DNA of 11,660 bases from JABDBK01 sp964533645 (lineage in GTDB: Bacteria; Pseudomonadota; Gammaproteobacteria; DSM-16500), in NCBI GenBank assembly GCA_964533645.1, contig CAZHMQ010000065.1, forward strand, positions 1 to 11,660, given 5' to 3'. How positions within the stretch are numbered: position 1 is the first letter of the stretch; each line of letters starts with the position of its first letter. The notes beneath the pieces were generated by a model that worked only from the letters and a program-made list of their open reading frames with translations, was not told the origin of the DNA and did not search any database. Below, piece after piece: positions 1-7,333 of the stretch. The position numbers were made by a program, and so were the translations under genes.

Positions 1-183
1 TCCATTTCATTGGCTCGGTAAAGATGTGAAACTTTAACCAAACAGCTTCTAAGATATATCATTTGCTAAAAAAACAGTGTCACTACGAGTCGTGTAGCGA
101 CGTATCAACCAGAATAATTTGTGTTGATGATCCGCTAACATATTGAATACTATTAGATAATTTTAATTTTTCCGTCATTTCCT
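1..183. other. Non-coding left edge, no gene recognised
   Basis: No convincing coding frame is visible here. All three forward frames meet a stop within the first 40 bases. One of them (codons from position 2 to the TAA at 35-37) could be the last 11 codons of a gene lying to the left, but nothing confirms it. An imperfect 23-nt hairpin (79-101, arms GTC-A-CTACG and TGTAG-C-GAC, one mismatch) might be its terminator, although no T-run follows. From about 140 the sequence becomes very A+T rich, as expected just upstream of a promoter. Confidence 0.5.
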
Positions 184-216
184 CTTAAGAAAATCTTAAT
201 ATTATTGTGTAATAAT
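184..216 (+). promoter_or_regulatory. PmrA-type box plus extended -10 promoter
   Basis: Two tandem half-sites, CTTAAGAAA (184-192) and CTTAATATT (195-203), are separated by 2 nt. They fit the enterobacterial PmrA box YTTAAK-N5-YTTAAK exactly (CTTAAG, five bases, CTTAAT). The second half-site equals the cTTAATatT half-site reported for Legionella and Coxiella PmrA. Eight bases on is an extended -10: TG (208-209), one base, AATAAT (211-216, 5 of 6 to TATAAT). The box covers the -35 position, the usual arrangement where PmrA replaces a -35 element. Predicted transcription start is near 223, giving a leader of about 44 nt. The 7-bp inverted repeat at 200-217 overlaps the -10 and may be incidental to its A/T content. 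Activation by PmrA is inferred, not shown. Confidence 0.72.
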
Positions 217-266
217 ACCGCAGCTGTTGATTAATAAATGCATAAAATACAAACGAGGTACTAAAC

Positions 267-1958
267 ATGCAACGCAACGATTTTAATCTGTATATTTTAA
301 AAAATGGTGAAACTATTTCATCACCAGAATGCAATAAACTTCCCTTGAATACGATCATATTATATCCAAATCCCGATGATAACGGCCTTGAGTGCTCGAC
401 AGGAGATCGTCGATATAAAGCCCGATTTAGAATAATAGATCCAAAAGATAACACTACTAAGGTTATTGATGTTTCCATGGAGGGTTATATGAAGTTTACT
501 ACAAAAGGTTTTCTACCAAAAGATACTTCAAACTATGCTGCCATCGTCACCAACGCATTAGAAAAAATCAACGTAGTATTAGCAGAAAAAGACATAAAAA
601 TTCCAAAAGATATAAACACTCGGTTAGCCCTGAACGACATACAAGCTAATCTTGCTCAGTACAGTACAAATCTCCAGAAACATGCACATGAACTGAAACG
701 AGGACAAGAAGAAGAGCAAAAGAATAATGCAGCCAAACAAGCAGAGAATGCAGCCAACGACAAAGCCATAGCTGCTGTCATAGCTGAGAGTCTCCAGGAT
801 ATAGATCGCCTTGGATCTGTCGAAGAAAAGAAGTCAAATATAGAAGAACACAAGAACCCACATACATCAGAGCAAGAACATAAAAGCCCGAAAACTGATG
901 CTAGTGATGATCATCCAGCTGTGGATGAAGTAGGTTATAAAAAAATGCCTAACGTTTTAGGGAAACTTATTCTTGATTTGACAATGGATGATCAAAGTAA
1001 TGGTTTTCCTAATGAGTGCGCCACACCTTCGCATGCCCAGCTTACTCTTTTCGGCAGACCGTTTTTAACTTTACCAACGACTCTTGGAAACATGATTTTA
1101 CGTGGTGGAAAAAGAAATATTGATACAGTCTTAGCTGCCGTAAGAGAAGATCCGAACATGTTCAATGTAGAAATCACTGCAACAGACCCACGCGGAACAC
1201 CTGTAAGAGGAACGCTTTTACAAATTGCTGCCATGGCTGGAGATGATGAAAAACAATATGGCATGGTTGATATGCTAGTAGCCGCGGGTAGATTGTCTCC
1301 TGAAAAGGTTATAGATGATTTAAGGTGTGTTAGATCTTCTAAAGCACAAGCTGAGAATGAAGCAAGAATTCAGCGTTATGTAAAGATCTTCATAGGGTTC
1401 AGTGAAATTATTAATAAAGGATTCGATAAAGATAGGGCTATTAAGATGCTTAAGTCGAGATTACAAAGAGCAAGAAGAAAAGAAATTTGTCTTGGTTTAA
1501 TCTTTGATTTTAGGATTTTACAAAAAGCAGCTGAATGGTTACATAACAATATTCCGAACTTCACCAAGAGCGATATAGATATACTTTTGATTAATGGCTT
1601 TGGAACATTACAAAGTATGTTATCAACATACGATGCTAGAGTGATGATGACTGGTATGAGGGATGTAGTAAATAATCGTATAGTGTTTGCAACTAGTTAT
1701 GAGTCAAATGATGAGATGAACGAGTTGTTTTCTTGCTTTTATAACTCTGACTCTCAATTGGGTGTTACATTTTATTTAGATGTGTACGGCCGTCGTGTTA
1801 GTATTAATACCAGCGATAACTACGATGATGCTGAATGTTCATCATTTGCATCGCTTATCCAGAATTATATTCAACAAAAACAGAATCGCGCTGATTCATC
1901 ATTTCGCGATGATTCCGATGATGAGATGGATCTAAATGTAGTTCGTCGTCGCTGGTGA
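267..1958 (+). CDS. Unrecognised 563-aa protein with ankyrin-like segment, candidate Dot/Icm effector
   Basis: I do not recognise this as a named gene. The ATG at 267 has a GAGG ribosome-binding site at 255-258, 8 nt upstream. There is no signal peptide and no membrane span, so the product is probably cytosolic or delivered by a non-Sec route. Residues 1-115 look globular. Residues 118-192 are helical and rich in Ala, Gln, Lys and Glu, likely coiled coil. Residues 185-222 form a hydrophilic Lys/Glu/His linker. Residues 284-345 resemble degenerate ankyrin repeats: a helix with NIDTVLAAVREDP, then DPRGTPVRGTLLQIAAMAGD and a second helix MVDMLVAAG, a pattern I associate with Legionella and Coxiella effectors. 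The C-terminal tail is acidic (DDSDDEMD, 548-555) and ends in RRRW. A PmrA-type box upstream supports an effector role. Biochemical activity is unknown. The gene is monocistronic and converges on acs. Confidence 0.85.
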   Translation: MQRNDFNLYILKNGETISSPECNKLPLNTIILYPNPDDNGLECSTGDRRYKARFRIIDPKDNTTKVIDVSMEGYMKFTTKGFLPKDTSNYAAIVTNALEKINVVLAEKDIKIPKDINTRLALNDIQANLAQYSTNLQKHAHELKRGQEEEQKNNAAKQAENAANDKAIAAVIAESLQDIDRLGSVEEKKSNIEEHKNPHTSEQEHKSPKTDASDDHPAVDEVGYKKMPNVLGKLILDLTMDDQSNGFPNECATPSHAQLTLFGRPFLTLPTTLGNMILRGGKRNIDTVLAAVREDPNMFNVEITATDPRGTPVRGTLLQIAAMAGDDEKQYGMVDMLVAAGRLSPEKVIDDLRCVRSSKAQAENEARIQRYVKIFIGFSEIINKGFDKDRAIKMLKSRLQRARRKEICLGLIFDFRILQKAAEWLHNNIPNFTKSDIDILLINGFGTLQSMLSTYDARVMMTGMRDVVNNRIVFATSYESNDEMNELFSCFYNSDSQLGVTFYLDVYGRRVSINTSDNYDDAECSSFASLIQNYIQQKQNRADSSFRDDSDDEMDLNVVRRRW

Positions 1959-1971
1959 GTTTGATGTTCAA

Positions 1972-1997
1972 CGCCTAAAACAATCATGTTTTAGGCG
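1972..1997. terminator. Perfect hairpin between convergent genes, overlapping the acs stop
   Basis: CGCCTAAAAC (1972-1981) and GTTTTAGGCG (1988-1997) form a perfect 10-bp stem with a 6-nt loop, 13 nt after the stop codon of the left gene. The acs stop codon (1984-1986) lies in the loop, so one arm is acs coding sequence. Placement between converging genes suggests a shared bidirectional terminator. No run of T follows on either strand outside the stem, so intrinsic termination may be weak or the hairpin may mainly protect mRNA 3' ends. Confidence 0.55.
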
Positions 1998-3933
1998 GTA
2001 AGTCATCAGCCCGTTGTATGATTGCTTTTACGACTTCAGGATCTGCGAGTGTGGACATATCCCCTAAGTTTTCTAAATCGTTATTTGCAATTTTTCGTAG
2101 CAAGCGGCGCATGATTTTTCCTGAGCGTGTTTTAGGAAGTGCGGCGGTGAATTGAATATAGTCAGGTGTTGCAATGGAGCCAATGACACGTCTTACTTGT
2201 GCAACGAGTGCTTTTTTTAATGCGGCAGTTTGTTTTGTCCCTGATTTAAGGGTGACGAAAGCATAAATACTTTCACCTTTGATATCATTTGGAATAGTGA
2301 CAACACCGACTTCAGAAACGGCAGGATGGGTAAGAAAAGCGCTTTCCACTTCGCCAGTGCCTATGCGGTGTCCCGAAACTTTGATGACATCGTCATTTCG
2401 ACCGACTATCCAATAGTAACCATCTTTATCGCATTTAGCGTCATCGCCGGTAAGATAGTTTCCTGGAAACTCTTTGAAATACGATTTTTCAAAACGTTCA
2501 CGATTCCCATGAATAGTGTGCATCATGCCTGGCCAAGCTTGCTTGATAATAAGTTTTCCCATTTGATTGGCAGCAACTTCGTGGCCTTGATCATCCACCA
2601 CAGCAGGAATAATTCCAAAAAATGGGAAGCCGCAAGAGCCTGCTTTTAAAGGTGTGACGCCAGGGATAGGGCTGATGAGAGCGCCACCTGTTTCTGTTTG
2701 CCACCATGTATCAACTATATAACAACGCTTTTCTCCAACAATATTAAAAAACCAATCCCATACGTCAGGGTTGATGGGTTCGCCCACAGAACCCAATAAT
2801 TTTAAACTTTTACGCGACGATTTTTTTACCCAATCATCGCCTTCATGACGTAAGGCACGAATGGCAGTCGGTGACGTATAAAAAATATTGACTTGGTGTT
2901 TGTCAATAATTTCCCATGCTCGTGAAGGTGAAGGATAGCTAGGTACACCTTCAAATAATAAAGTCGTCGCGCCATTACAAAGCGGGCCATAAATAGCATA
3001 AGAATGTCCTGTAATCCAGCCTACATCTGCGGTGCACCAATAGATGTCACCGTCGTGATAGTTGAAAAGATATTTATGTGTCATAGCGGTGTAAACAAGA
3101 TAACCACCCAAAGTGTGCAAAATTCCTTTGGGTTGGCCAGTGGATCCTGAAGTATAAAGAATAAAAAATGAATCTTGTGCATCCATCATTTCGCAGGGAC
3201 AACTGTTATTTACCATTTTAACTGCATCGTGGTACCAAGCATCACGTTTAGCATCCATCGGCACTTCGCTAGCAGTATGTTGTATCACAATGACTTTACG
3301 GTTATTTTTATCATTTAATAAGGCTTCATCCACTCTTGTTTTAAGAGGGATAGTTTTACCAGCACGCATGCCTTCATTAGCGGTAATAATAAGTTTGCAG
3401 TTAGCATCATTAATGCGTGTTTTTAAAGCCTCAGCAGAAAATCCCGCAAAAACTACGGTATGCACCGCGCCTATACGAGCACAGGCAAGCATGGCAACGG
3501 CAACTTCAGGAATCATAGGTAAATAAATACAAACTTTATCGCCTTTCTTGATCCCTTGTTTTTTTATAACATTGGCAAAACGACAAACTTGTTCATAAAG
3601 TTCTGCATAGGTCATTTTTCTTGAGTTATGAGGATCATCTCCTTCCCAAAGAATAGCGGTTTGTTTTGCGCGTTTTTCTAAATGTCTATCAACGCAGTTG
3701 TAACAAGCGTTTAATTTGGCTGAGGTGAACCATTGTACATTTAATTTAGTAAAATCACCCGTAACCGTTTCATCCCAGCGTTTAAACCAGGTAATAAATT
3801 TTTCTGCTTGCTCACTCCAAAAGTTCTTTGGATCGCGTAATGAACGTGCATACATGTCGTGGTATTGTGTGGGAGTGAGATAAGCATCATTGGTTAACTC
3901 ATTGAGATTTGGATATTTTTCTCGGGTGCTCAT
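1984..3933 (-). CDS. acs: Acetyl-CoA synthetase (AMP-forming)
   Basis: Acs converts acetate, ATP and CoA to acetyl-CoA, AMP and pyrophosphate in the cytosol, the high-affinity route for acetate use. The 649-residue product matches the usual length (E. coli about 652). Visible are the adenylate-forming P-loop YTSGSTGQPKG (260-270), the acetate-pocket and adenylation motif WWQTETG (410-416), YLTGDDA followed by GRNDDVIKVSGHRI near 511-524, and the C-terminal PKTRSGKIMRR. Its Lys606 is the counterpart of the catalytic lysine that is silenced by acetylation in Salmonella Acs. The frame stays open to 4017, but the added 28 residues would overlap the divergent gene and have no ribosome-binding site. 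The ATG at 3931-3933 has AAGGA at 3941-3945, 7 nt upstream, and gives the family's normal N-terminus. No lysine acetyltransferase or deacetylase lies nearby. Confidence 0.97.
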   Translation of the reverse strand: MSTREKYPNLNELTNDAYLTPTQYHDMYARSLRDPKNFWSEQAEKFITWFKRWDETVTGDFTKLNVQWFTSAKLNACYNCVDRHLEKRAKQTAILWEGDDPHNSRKMTYAELYEQVCRFANVIKKQGIKKGDKVCIYLPMIPEVAVAMLACARIGAVHTVVFAGFSAEALKTRINDANCKLIITANEGMRAGKTIPLKTRVDEALLNDKNNRKVIVIQHTASEVPMDAKRDAWYHDAVKMVNNSCPCEMMDAQDSFFILYTSGSTGQPKGILHTLGGYLVYTAMTHKYLFNYHDGDIYWCTADVGWITGHSYAIYGPLCNGATTLLFEGVPSYPSPSRAWEIIDKHQVNIFYTSPTAIRALRHEGDDWVKKSSRKSLKLLGSVGEPINPDVWDWFFNIVGEKRCYIVDTWWQTETGGALISPIPGVTPLKAGSCGFPFFGIIPAVVDDQGHEVAANQMGKLIIKQAWPGMMHTIHGNRERFEKSYFKEFPGNYLTGDDAKCDKDGYYWIVGRNDDVIKVSGHRIGTGEVESAFLTHPAVSEVGVVTIPNDIKGESIYAFVTLKSGTKQTAALKKALVAQVRRVIGSIATPDYIQFTAALPKTRSGKIMRRLLRKIANNDLENLGDMSTLADPEVVKAIIQRADDLPPKT

Positions 3934-3940
3934 GATAGAA

Positions 3941-3945
3941 TCCTT
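3941..3945 (-). promoter_or_regulatory. Ribosome-binding site deciding the acs start
   Basis: AAGGA on the minus strand sits 7 nt before the ATG at 3931-3933. It fixes the acs start there rather than at the in-frame ATG 84 nt further upstream. Confidence 0.85.
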
Positions 3946-3969
3946 CTGGTCAATACGAGATATATTGAG

Positions 3970-3983
3970 TACTATTAATAGTA
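3970..3983. promoter_or_regulatory. 14-bp palindrome in the divergent acs / ccmG-like promoter region
   Basis: TACTATTAATAGTA is a perfect palindrome in the 69-bp gap between the two divergent starts. TACTAT (3970-3975) could be a -10 for the rightward gene, with TGGTCA (3947-3952) as a poor -35 at 17-bp spacing, so the palindrome would overlap the promoter. Perfect symmetry in an A+T-rich divergent region suggests a dimeric regulator site, but chance is possible. The regulator is unknown. Confidence 0.35.
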
Positions 3984-4002
3984 AAAAATAAGGAATAAAA
4001 AC

Positions 4003-4539
4003 GTGAGAGTGAGTCAACGTTCATTATATTATGTGTTACCTTTAGTCATCATTATTATATTATTTGTCATTTGGCGAAGTTTATATAAGACTGATTTATT
4101 TTTATTCAGCACAGCTAAGCCCTTTCCTTCTATCAATTTACCAATATTCTCGGATTCTGCAAAGCGTTTCACGAATTCAGACTTAATGGGCAGGGTTAGT
4201 ATGGTTAATTTTTGGGCTTCTTGGTGTGTTGTATGTCAACAAGAGCACAATGTTTTATTATGGATTAAACGAAATTACCCTGTTGCCTTATATGGCATTA
4301 ATTTCCAAGATGATCCAGACAGTGCTCGCGCCATGCTCATGCGTCTTGGTAACCCTTATGATATTGCGGTTAAAGATGAAATGGGCGCGACTTCCTTGAC
4401 CTTAGGGATAGATGTTTTACCGCAAACCTTTCTTGTGGATGCGCGCGGCAGAATACGGTATCACCATGTAGGAGTCTTAGATAGGCCATTTTTTCAGAGC
4501 GTTATTTTGCCATTAATACAGAAAATAGAAAAAGAATAA
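4003..4539 (+). CDS. CcmG/DsbE-like membrane-anchored thioredoxin
   Basis: This is a 178-residue thiol-disulfide oxidoreductase of the TlpA/DsbE/CcmG group, probably tethered to the inner membrane and facing the periplasm. One membrane span covers residues 9-24. The thioredoxin fold follows, with VNFWASWCVVCQQEH carrying active-site Cys75 and Cys78, the CcmG-like stretch GINFQDDPDSA, and the cis-proline Pro140 in VLPQTFLVD. In E. coli CcmG reduces apocytochrome c or CcmH during cytochrome c maturation. The closest resemblance here is to CcmG, but the usual GxPETF motif reads VLPQTF and no other ccm gene is present, so substrate is uncertain and no symbol is given. Translation starts at GTG 4003, with AAGGA at 3990-3994, 8 nt upstream. 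The next gene begins 49 nt downstream on the same strand. Confidence 0.88.
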   Translation: MRVSQRSLYYVLPLVIIIILFVIWRSLYKTDLFLFSTAKPFPSINLPIFSDSAKRFTNSDLMGRVSMVNFWASWCVVCQQEHNVLLWIKRNYPVALYGINFQDDPDSARAMLMRLGNPYDIAVKDEMGATSLTLGIDVLPQTFLVDARGRIRYHHVGVLDRPFFQSVILPLIQKIEKE

Positions 4540-4541
4540 AC

Positions 4542-4566
4542 AAATGTTGGCGATTGCAGCATTTTT
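4542..4566 (+). terminator. Weak possible terminator after the ccmG-like gene
   Basis: AAATGTTG (4542-4549) can pair with CAGCATTT (4557-4564) through one G-U pair, with a 7-nt loop, and the T-run continues to 4566. It begins 2 nt after the stop codon. The stem is A/U rich and weak, so partial read-through into rimB-rimK is plausible. Confidence 0.35.
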
Positions 4567-4588
4567 AATAATAAGGTAATGTTAAAGG

Positions 4589-5056
4589 ATGGATACTTAT
4601 GACGAAAAAAGCAAGAAAATACGGCATAAAAAACTGAAAACCATAGGTTGGAGAGAGTGGGTTTCTCTGCCGGATTTGGGGATTCTTAACATCAAAGCTA
4701 AAGTGGATACAGGGGCAAGAACATCTGCATTACACGCCTTTGCTCTGCATCCTTTCAAAGAAGACGGTAAAGATAAAATTCGTTTTGATATACACCCTGT
4801 GCAGCACAATGTGATGGAAGTTGCAACCTGTGTGGCAGATATCATTGATAAACGTTGGGTAACAGACTCTGGAGGGCATCGCGAAGAACGTTTTGTCATT
4901 TTAACGACCTTAATCATGGGCAAACGTAAAATGCCTATAGAGATTACCCTTACTGAACGTGATACTATGCTCTTTCGAATGCTTTTGGGAAGAAGTGCTA
5001 TTCGTAAAAGATTTTTAGTCAATCCCGCGCGTTCATTTTTGCGAAGAAATAAATAA
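4589..5056 (+). CDS. rimB: RimK-associated ATP-dependent zinc protease family protein (RimB type)
   Basis: The 155-residue product belongs to the small putative ATP-dependent zinc protease family found beside rimK. Members fold like retroviral aspartic proteases, and RimB has been reported to cut the glutamate tail that RimK adds to ribosomal protein S6. Recognisable are IGWREWVSLPDLGI (19-32), the signature VDTGARTSALHA (39-50) with Asp40 as likely catalytic residue, ITLTERD (119-125), MLLGRSAI (131-138) and the C-terminal FLVNPARSF. The start is slightly uncertain: AAGG abuts the ATG at 4589, while AAGGT at 4573-4577 is 11 nt away, and the N-terminus seems a few residues longer than I expect for the family. 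rimK follows after 11 nt, so the two are almost certainly co-transcribed. Confidence 0.9.
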   Translation: MDTYDEKSKKIRHKKLKTIGWREWVSLPDLGILNIKAKVDTGARTSALHAFALHPFKEDGKDKIRFDIHPVQHNVMEVATCVADIIDKRWVTDSGGHREERFVILTTLIMGKRKMPIEITLTERDTMLFRMLLGRSAIRKRFLVNPARSFLRRNK

Positions 5057-5067
5057 CAAGGTTAGCT

Positions 5068-5964
5068 ATGAAAATTGCGATTTTATCGAGAAGACATGAT
5101 TTATATTCTACTAAGCGATTGGTAGAAGCTGCAAAAACACGTGGGCATAATGCAGATGTGATTGATACGCTGCGTTGCTATATGAATATTACCTCTTCAC
5201 GTCCAACGATACATTATAAAGGTGAAGAGTTGGGTGTTTATGATGCGGTTATTCCAAGAATTGGTGCATCGGTTACTTTTTATGGCGCAGCGGTAGTGCG
5301 TCAATTAGAAACCATGAATGTTTTTTGTGTCAATGATTCTGTGTCTATCACTCGTGCTCGCGATAAATTACGTTCTTTGCAATTATTATCAAAAAAAGGC
5401 ATAGGCTTACCTATTACAGGTTTTGCGCATTCACTCGATGAAATAAAAGATTTAATTAAAATGGTGGGTGGCCCGCCATTAGTGGTCAAATTTCTTGAAG
5501 GTACTCAAGGGATAGGCGTGGTTTTAGTTGAAACCTCAAAAGCTGCGCGCAGCGTGATTGAAGCTTTTTTAGGGCTTAAAGTGAATATTTTAGTCCAAGA
5601 ATATATTAAAGAAGCGGCCGGCGGCGATATTCGTTGTTTTGTCGTTGGCGGTGATGTGGTAGCTGCGATGAAGCGTCAGTCTAAATCTCCCGAAGAATTC
5701 CGTTCTAATTTGCATCGTGGTGGCCATGCCAGTTCTGTTGAGATTACTGATGAAGAACGTACCATGGCTATTCGAGCAGCGCATATTATCGGTCTTAATG
5801 TAGCTGGTATCGATATGCTGAGATCGAATCGCGGACCTTTAATTATTGAAGTGAATGCATCCCCGGGTCTTGAAGGTATAGAGAAAGCGACAGGGAAAGA
5901 TGTAGCGGGGTCGATTATTCAATTTATTGAGCAAAGTACGGATGCTAATGTACGTAAGTCATGA
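5068..5964 (+). CDS. rimK: RimK-type ATP-grasp ligase, ribosomal protein S6--L-glutamate ligase
   Basis: RimK uses ATP to add glutamate residues to the C-terminus of ribosomal protein S6 and can also make poly-alpha-glutamate. The 298-residue product is close to E. coli RimK (300). Residues 1-95 are the N-terminal domain with the typical start MKIAILSRRHDLYST. The ATP-grasp part shows Lys100 and Lys141, the glycine-rich loop EGTQGIGV (144-151), VQEYI (176-180), Asp187 and Arg189 in GGDIRCFVV, the phosphate and metal region around Arg212 and Asn214, and Glu261 and Asn263 in IIEVNASPGLEGIE. AAGG at 5058-5061 lies 6 nt before the ATG. The pairing with a RimB-type gene supports the S6 role over other RimK-like ligases. 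The gene converges on the DUF1704 gene with a 6-nt gap and no visible terminator. Confidence 0.95.
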   Translation: MKIAILSRRHDLYSTKRLVEAAKTRGHNADVIDTLRCYMNITSSRPTIHYKGEELGVYDAVIPRIGASVTFYGAAVVRQLETMNVFCVNDSVSITRARDKLRSLQLLSKKGIGLPITGFAHSLDEIKDLIKMVGGPPLVVKFLEGTQGIGVVLVETSKAARSVIEAFLGLKVNILVQEYIKEAAGGDIRCFVVGGDVVAAMKRQSKSPEEFRSNLHRGGHASSVEITDEERTMAIRAAHIIGLNVAGIDMLRSNRGPLIIEVNASPGLEGIEKATGKDVAGSIIQFIEQSTDANVRKS

Positions 5965-5970
5965 GTCTAT

Positions 5971-7269
5971 TTATCCTTTCCCGGATTGTAGCATAGATTT
6001 GAAATCCGTCGCCATTCTTTGTAAATCAATTTTATTAAGAAAGAGCGAATAGCACATCCATGCACTGAGGGCGGCTAGATCTTGAAATTGCGGCGGTATA
6101 TATCGTGGTGGAATGATTATGCCTTCCTCCACTAAATCCGACAAAATATGAATATCTTCAAGTGTTGTTTTTCCTATGAAAAGCACCGGAATTTGGCTTA
6201 ATAGACCACGTTGAACCGCAAGACGAATATAGTTATAGATGAGAATAAATCCTTTGCTATAGCATAAATCTTTAGTAAAAGGTCCTTTATCCGGTAGGCT
6301 GCCGCGGAAAACCCGTATAGCTGATTGATAGCTTTCTTCTTCATCCAAGCCTTGCTCACGGAAAAAATGAAATACCTCAAGAAAATTCGCGCCTTCTTCT
6401 GCCATATTAACGCCAATAATTCGATTCATAAGACGTTTGAGACGTTTAGGATAGGCCGTAAAAGTAAATACTTCCGTGATAATCGCTAAACCTTCTTGGG
6501 TGATAGTAGAAGATGGTGGGCCCTTGCTTAAAAAAGTGCAAGTGGGTTGAGCCATACCATTCAATGTGGATCCTAGATGAACCCAGCCTTCATGCACTTC
6601 GAATGTTTTAATTTCACGTTCACTAAACATCATATTGTCACGAATTTTAATACGTTCAGCACCTGCTGCTGCATCTGCGACAATACCGTCGCTTAATTCA
6701 ACCCGTACATTATGATTTTTATCAGTAAAATAATTCGCGAGTCTTTCGCCTAAGATTTGTACCGTTTCTTCGCTTGTATAAATTTTATCATCATCTTCTG
6801 TGATAACTTGATCTTTGATATTAGCAAGTGTTTGGTTAACTAAAGAAGCTAAGTCTTTTAGCGTCGGAGCTCCTATATGGAACGCATCTTCAGAGCTTCC
6901 GTATAATTCTTGAGAGATTTCGGTAAATTTTTCTGTTCCACGCCACATTAACAATTCAACAACGCGAGTGTATTCATGACACATGCGAGACATAATGCTG
7001 CCTACGCCACTGAATTGTCCCAAAGTGCGACGAATGCTACGTTCAATCTCATGAAATTCTTGCATTTTTTTAAAAGGATCAAATTGCAAAGGGTTTTTGC
7101 GTTGATAGTATTCTGCATCAATCTCTGGAATTTTTTTGAACTTTGATTTGAAAAAGTTGGCTTGTATCTCGGTATCCCATTTGATGCTATCAAGAATGCG
7201 AATAGGCTTTTGGGCGGCTACGATTCGTTCAGAAATTTCAAAAATGACTTGCTGATATTCGCTTAACAT
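5971..7269 (-). CDS. DUF1704 / QEGLA-motif protein, predicted zinc metallo-carboxypeptidase
   Basis: This 432-residue protein is of the family annotated as flavohemoglobin expression-modulating QEGLA motif protein (DUF1704). It carries an HExxxH signature, HEGWVH at 226-231 (His226, Glu227, His231), and the namesake QEGLA at 258-262, whose Glu259 would be the third zinc ligand. The family also shows FRGS (321-324) and FTKDLCYSKGF (331-341), probable substrate-pocket elements. Eukaryotic members (MATCAP/KIAA0895-like) remove the C-terminal tyrosine of tubulin with this motif set, so peptidase activity is a reasonable prediction; the bacterial substrate is unknown. There is no signal peptide. 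Start at 7269 has only a weak GGGA upstream. It lies 64 nt after the membrane-protein gene on the same strand and converges on rimK, a neighbourhood that suggests work on peptide tails. Confidence 0.88.
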   Translation of the reverse strand: MLSEYQQVIFEISERIVAAQKPIRILDSIKWDTEIQANFFKSKFKKIPEIDAEYYQRKNPLQFDPFKKMQEFHEIERSIRRTLGQFSGVGSIMSRMCHEYTRVVELLMWRGTEKFTEISQELYGSSEDAFHIGAPTLKDLASLVNQTLANIKDQVITEDDDKIYTSEETVQILGERLANYFTDKNHNVRVELSDGIVADAAAGAERIKIRDNMMFSEREIKTFEVHEGWVHLGSTLNGMAQPTCTFLSKGPPSSTITQEGLAIITEVFTFTAYPKRLKRLMNRIIGVNMAEEGANFLEVFHFFREQGLDEEESYQSAIRVFRGSLPDKGPFTKDLCYSKGFILIYNYIRLAVQRGLLSQIPVLFIGKTTLEDIHILSDLVEEGIIIPPRYIPPQFQDLAALSAWMCYSLFLNKIDLQRMATDFKSMLQSGKG

Positions 7270-7333
7270 AATCGTCCCAAATATACCCTATTAGATTCAT
7301 GGTAACAGGAACAAGTTTGGTCGAGCAAGCCTC

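Noticed and set aside
79..101. Imperfect hairpin GTCACTACG / TGTAGCGAC as a terminator or tRNA fragment
   Set aside because: The stem has an internal mismatch and no T-run follows; no tRNA arms could be assembled around it. It is kept only as a remark in the edge region.
2326..2649. 107-codon plus-strand frame inside acs
   Set aside because: It lies fully antisense to the conserved C-terminal half of Acs; its openness follows from Acs codon use.
3934..4017. N-terminal extension of acs by 28 residues (hydrophobic, signal-like)
   Set aside because: It has no ribosome-binding site, it overlaps the divergent GTG start at 4003, and the ATG at 3931-3933 has AAGGA at 7-nt spacing and gives the normal Acs N-terminus.
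4597..5022. 141-codon minus-strand frame opposite rimB
   Set aside because: It mirrors rimB nearly base for base and encodes no recognisable motif, while the plus frame has the DTGA protease signature.
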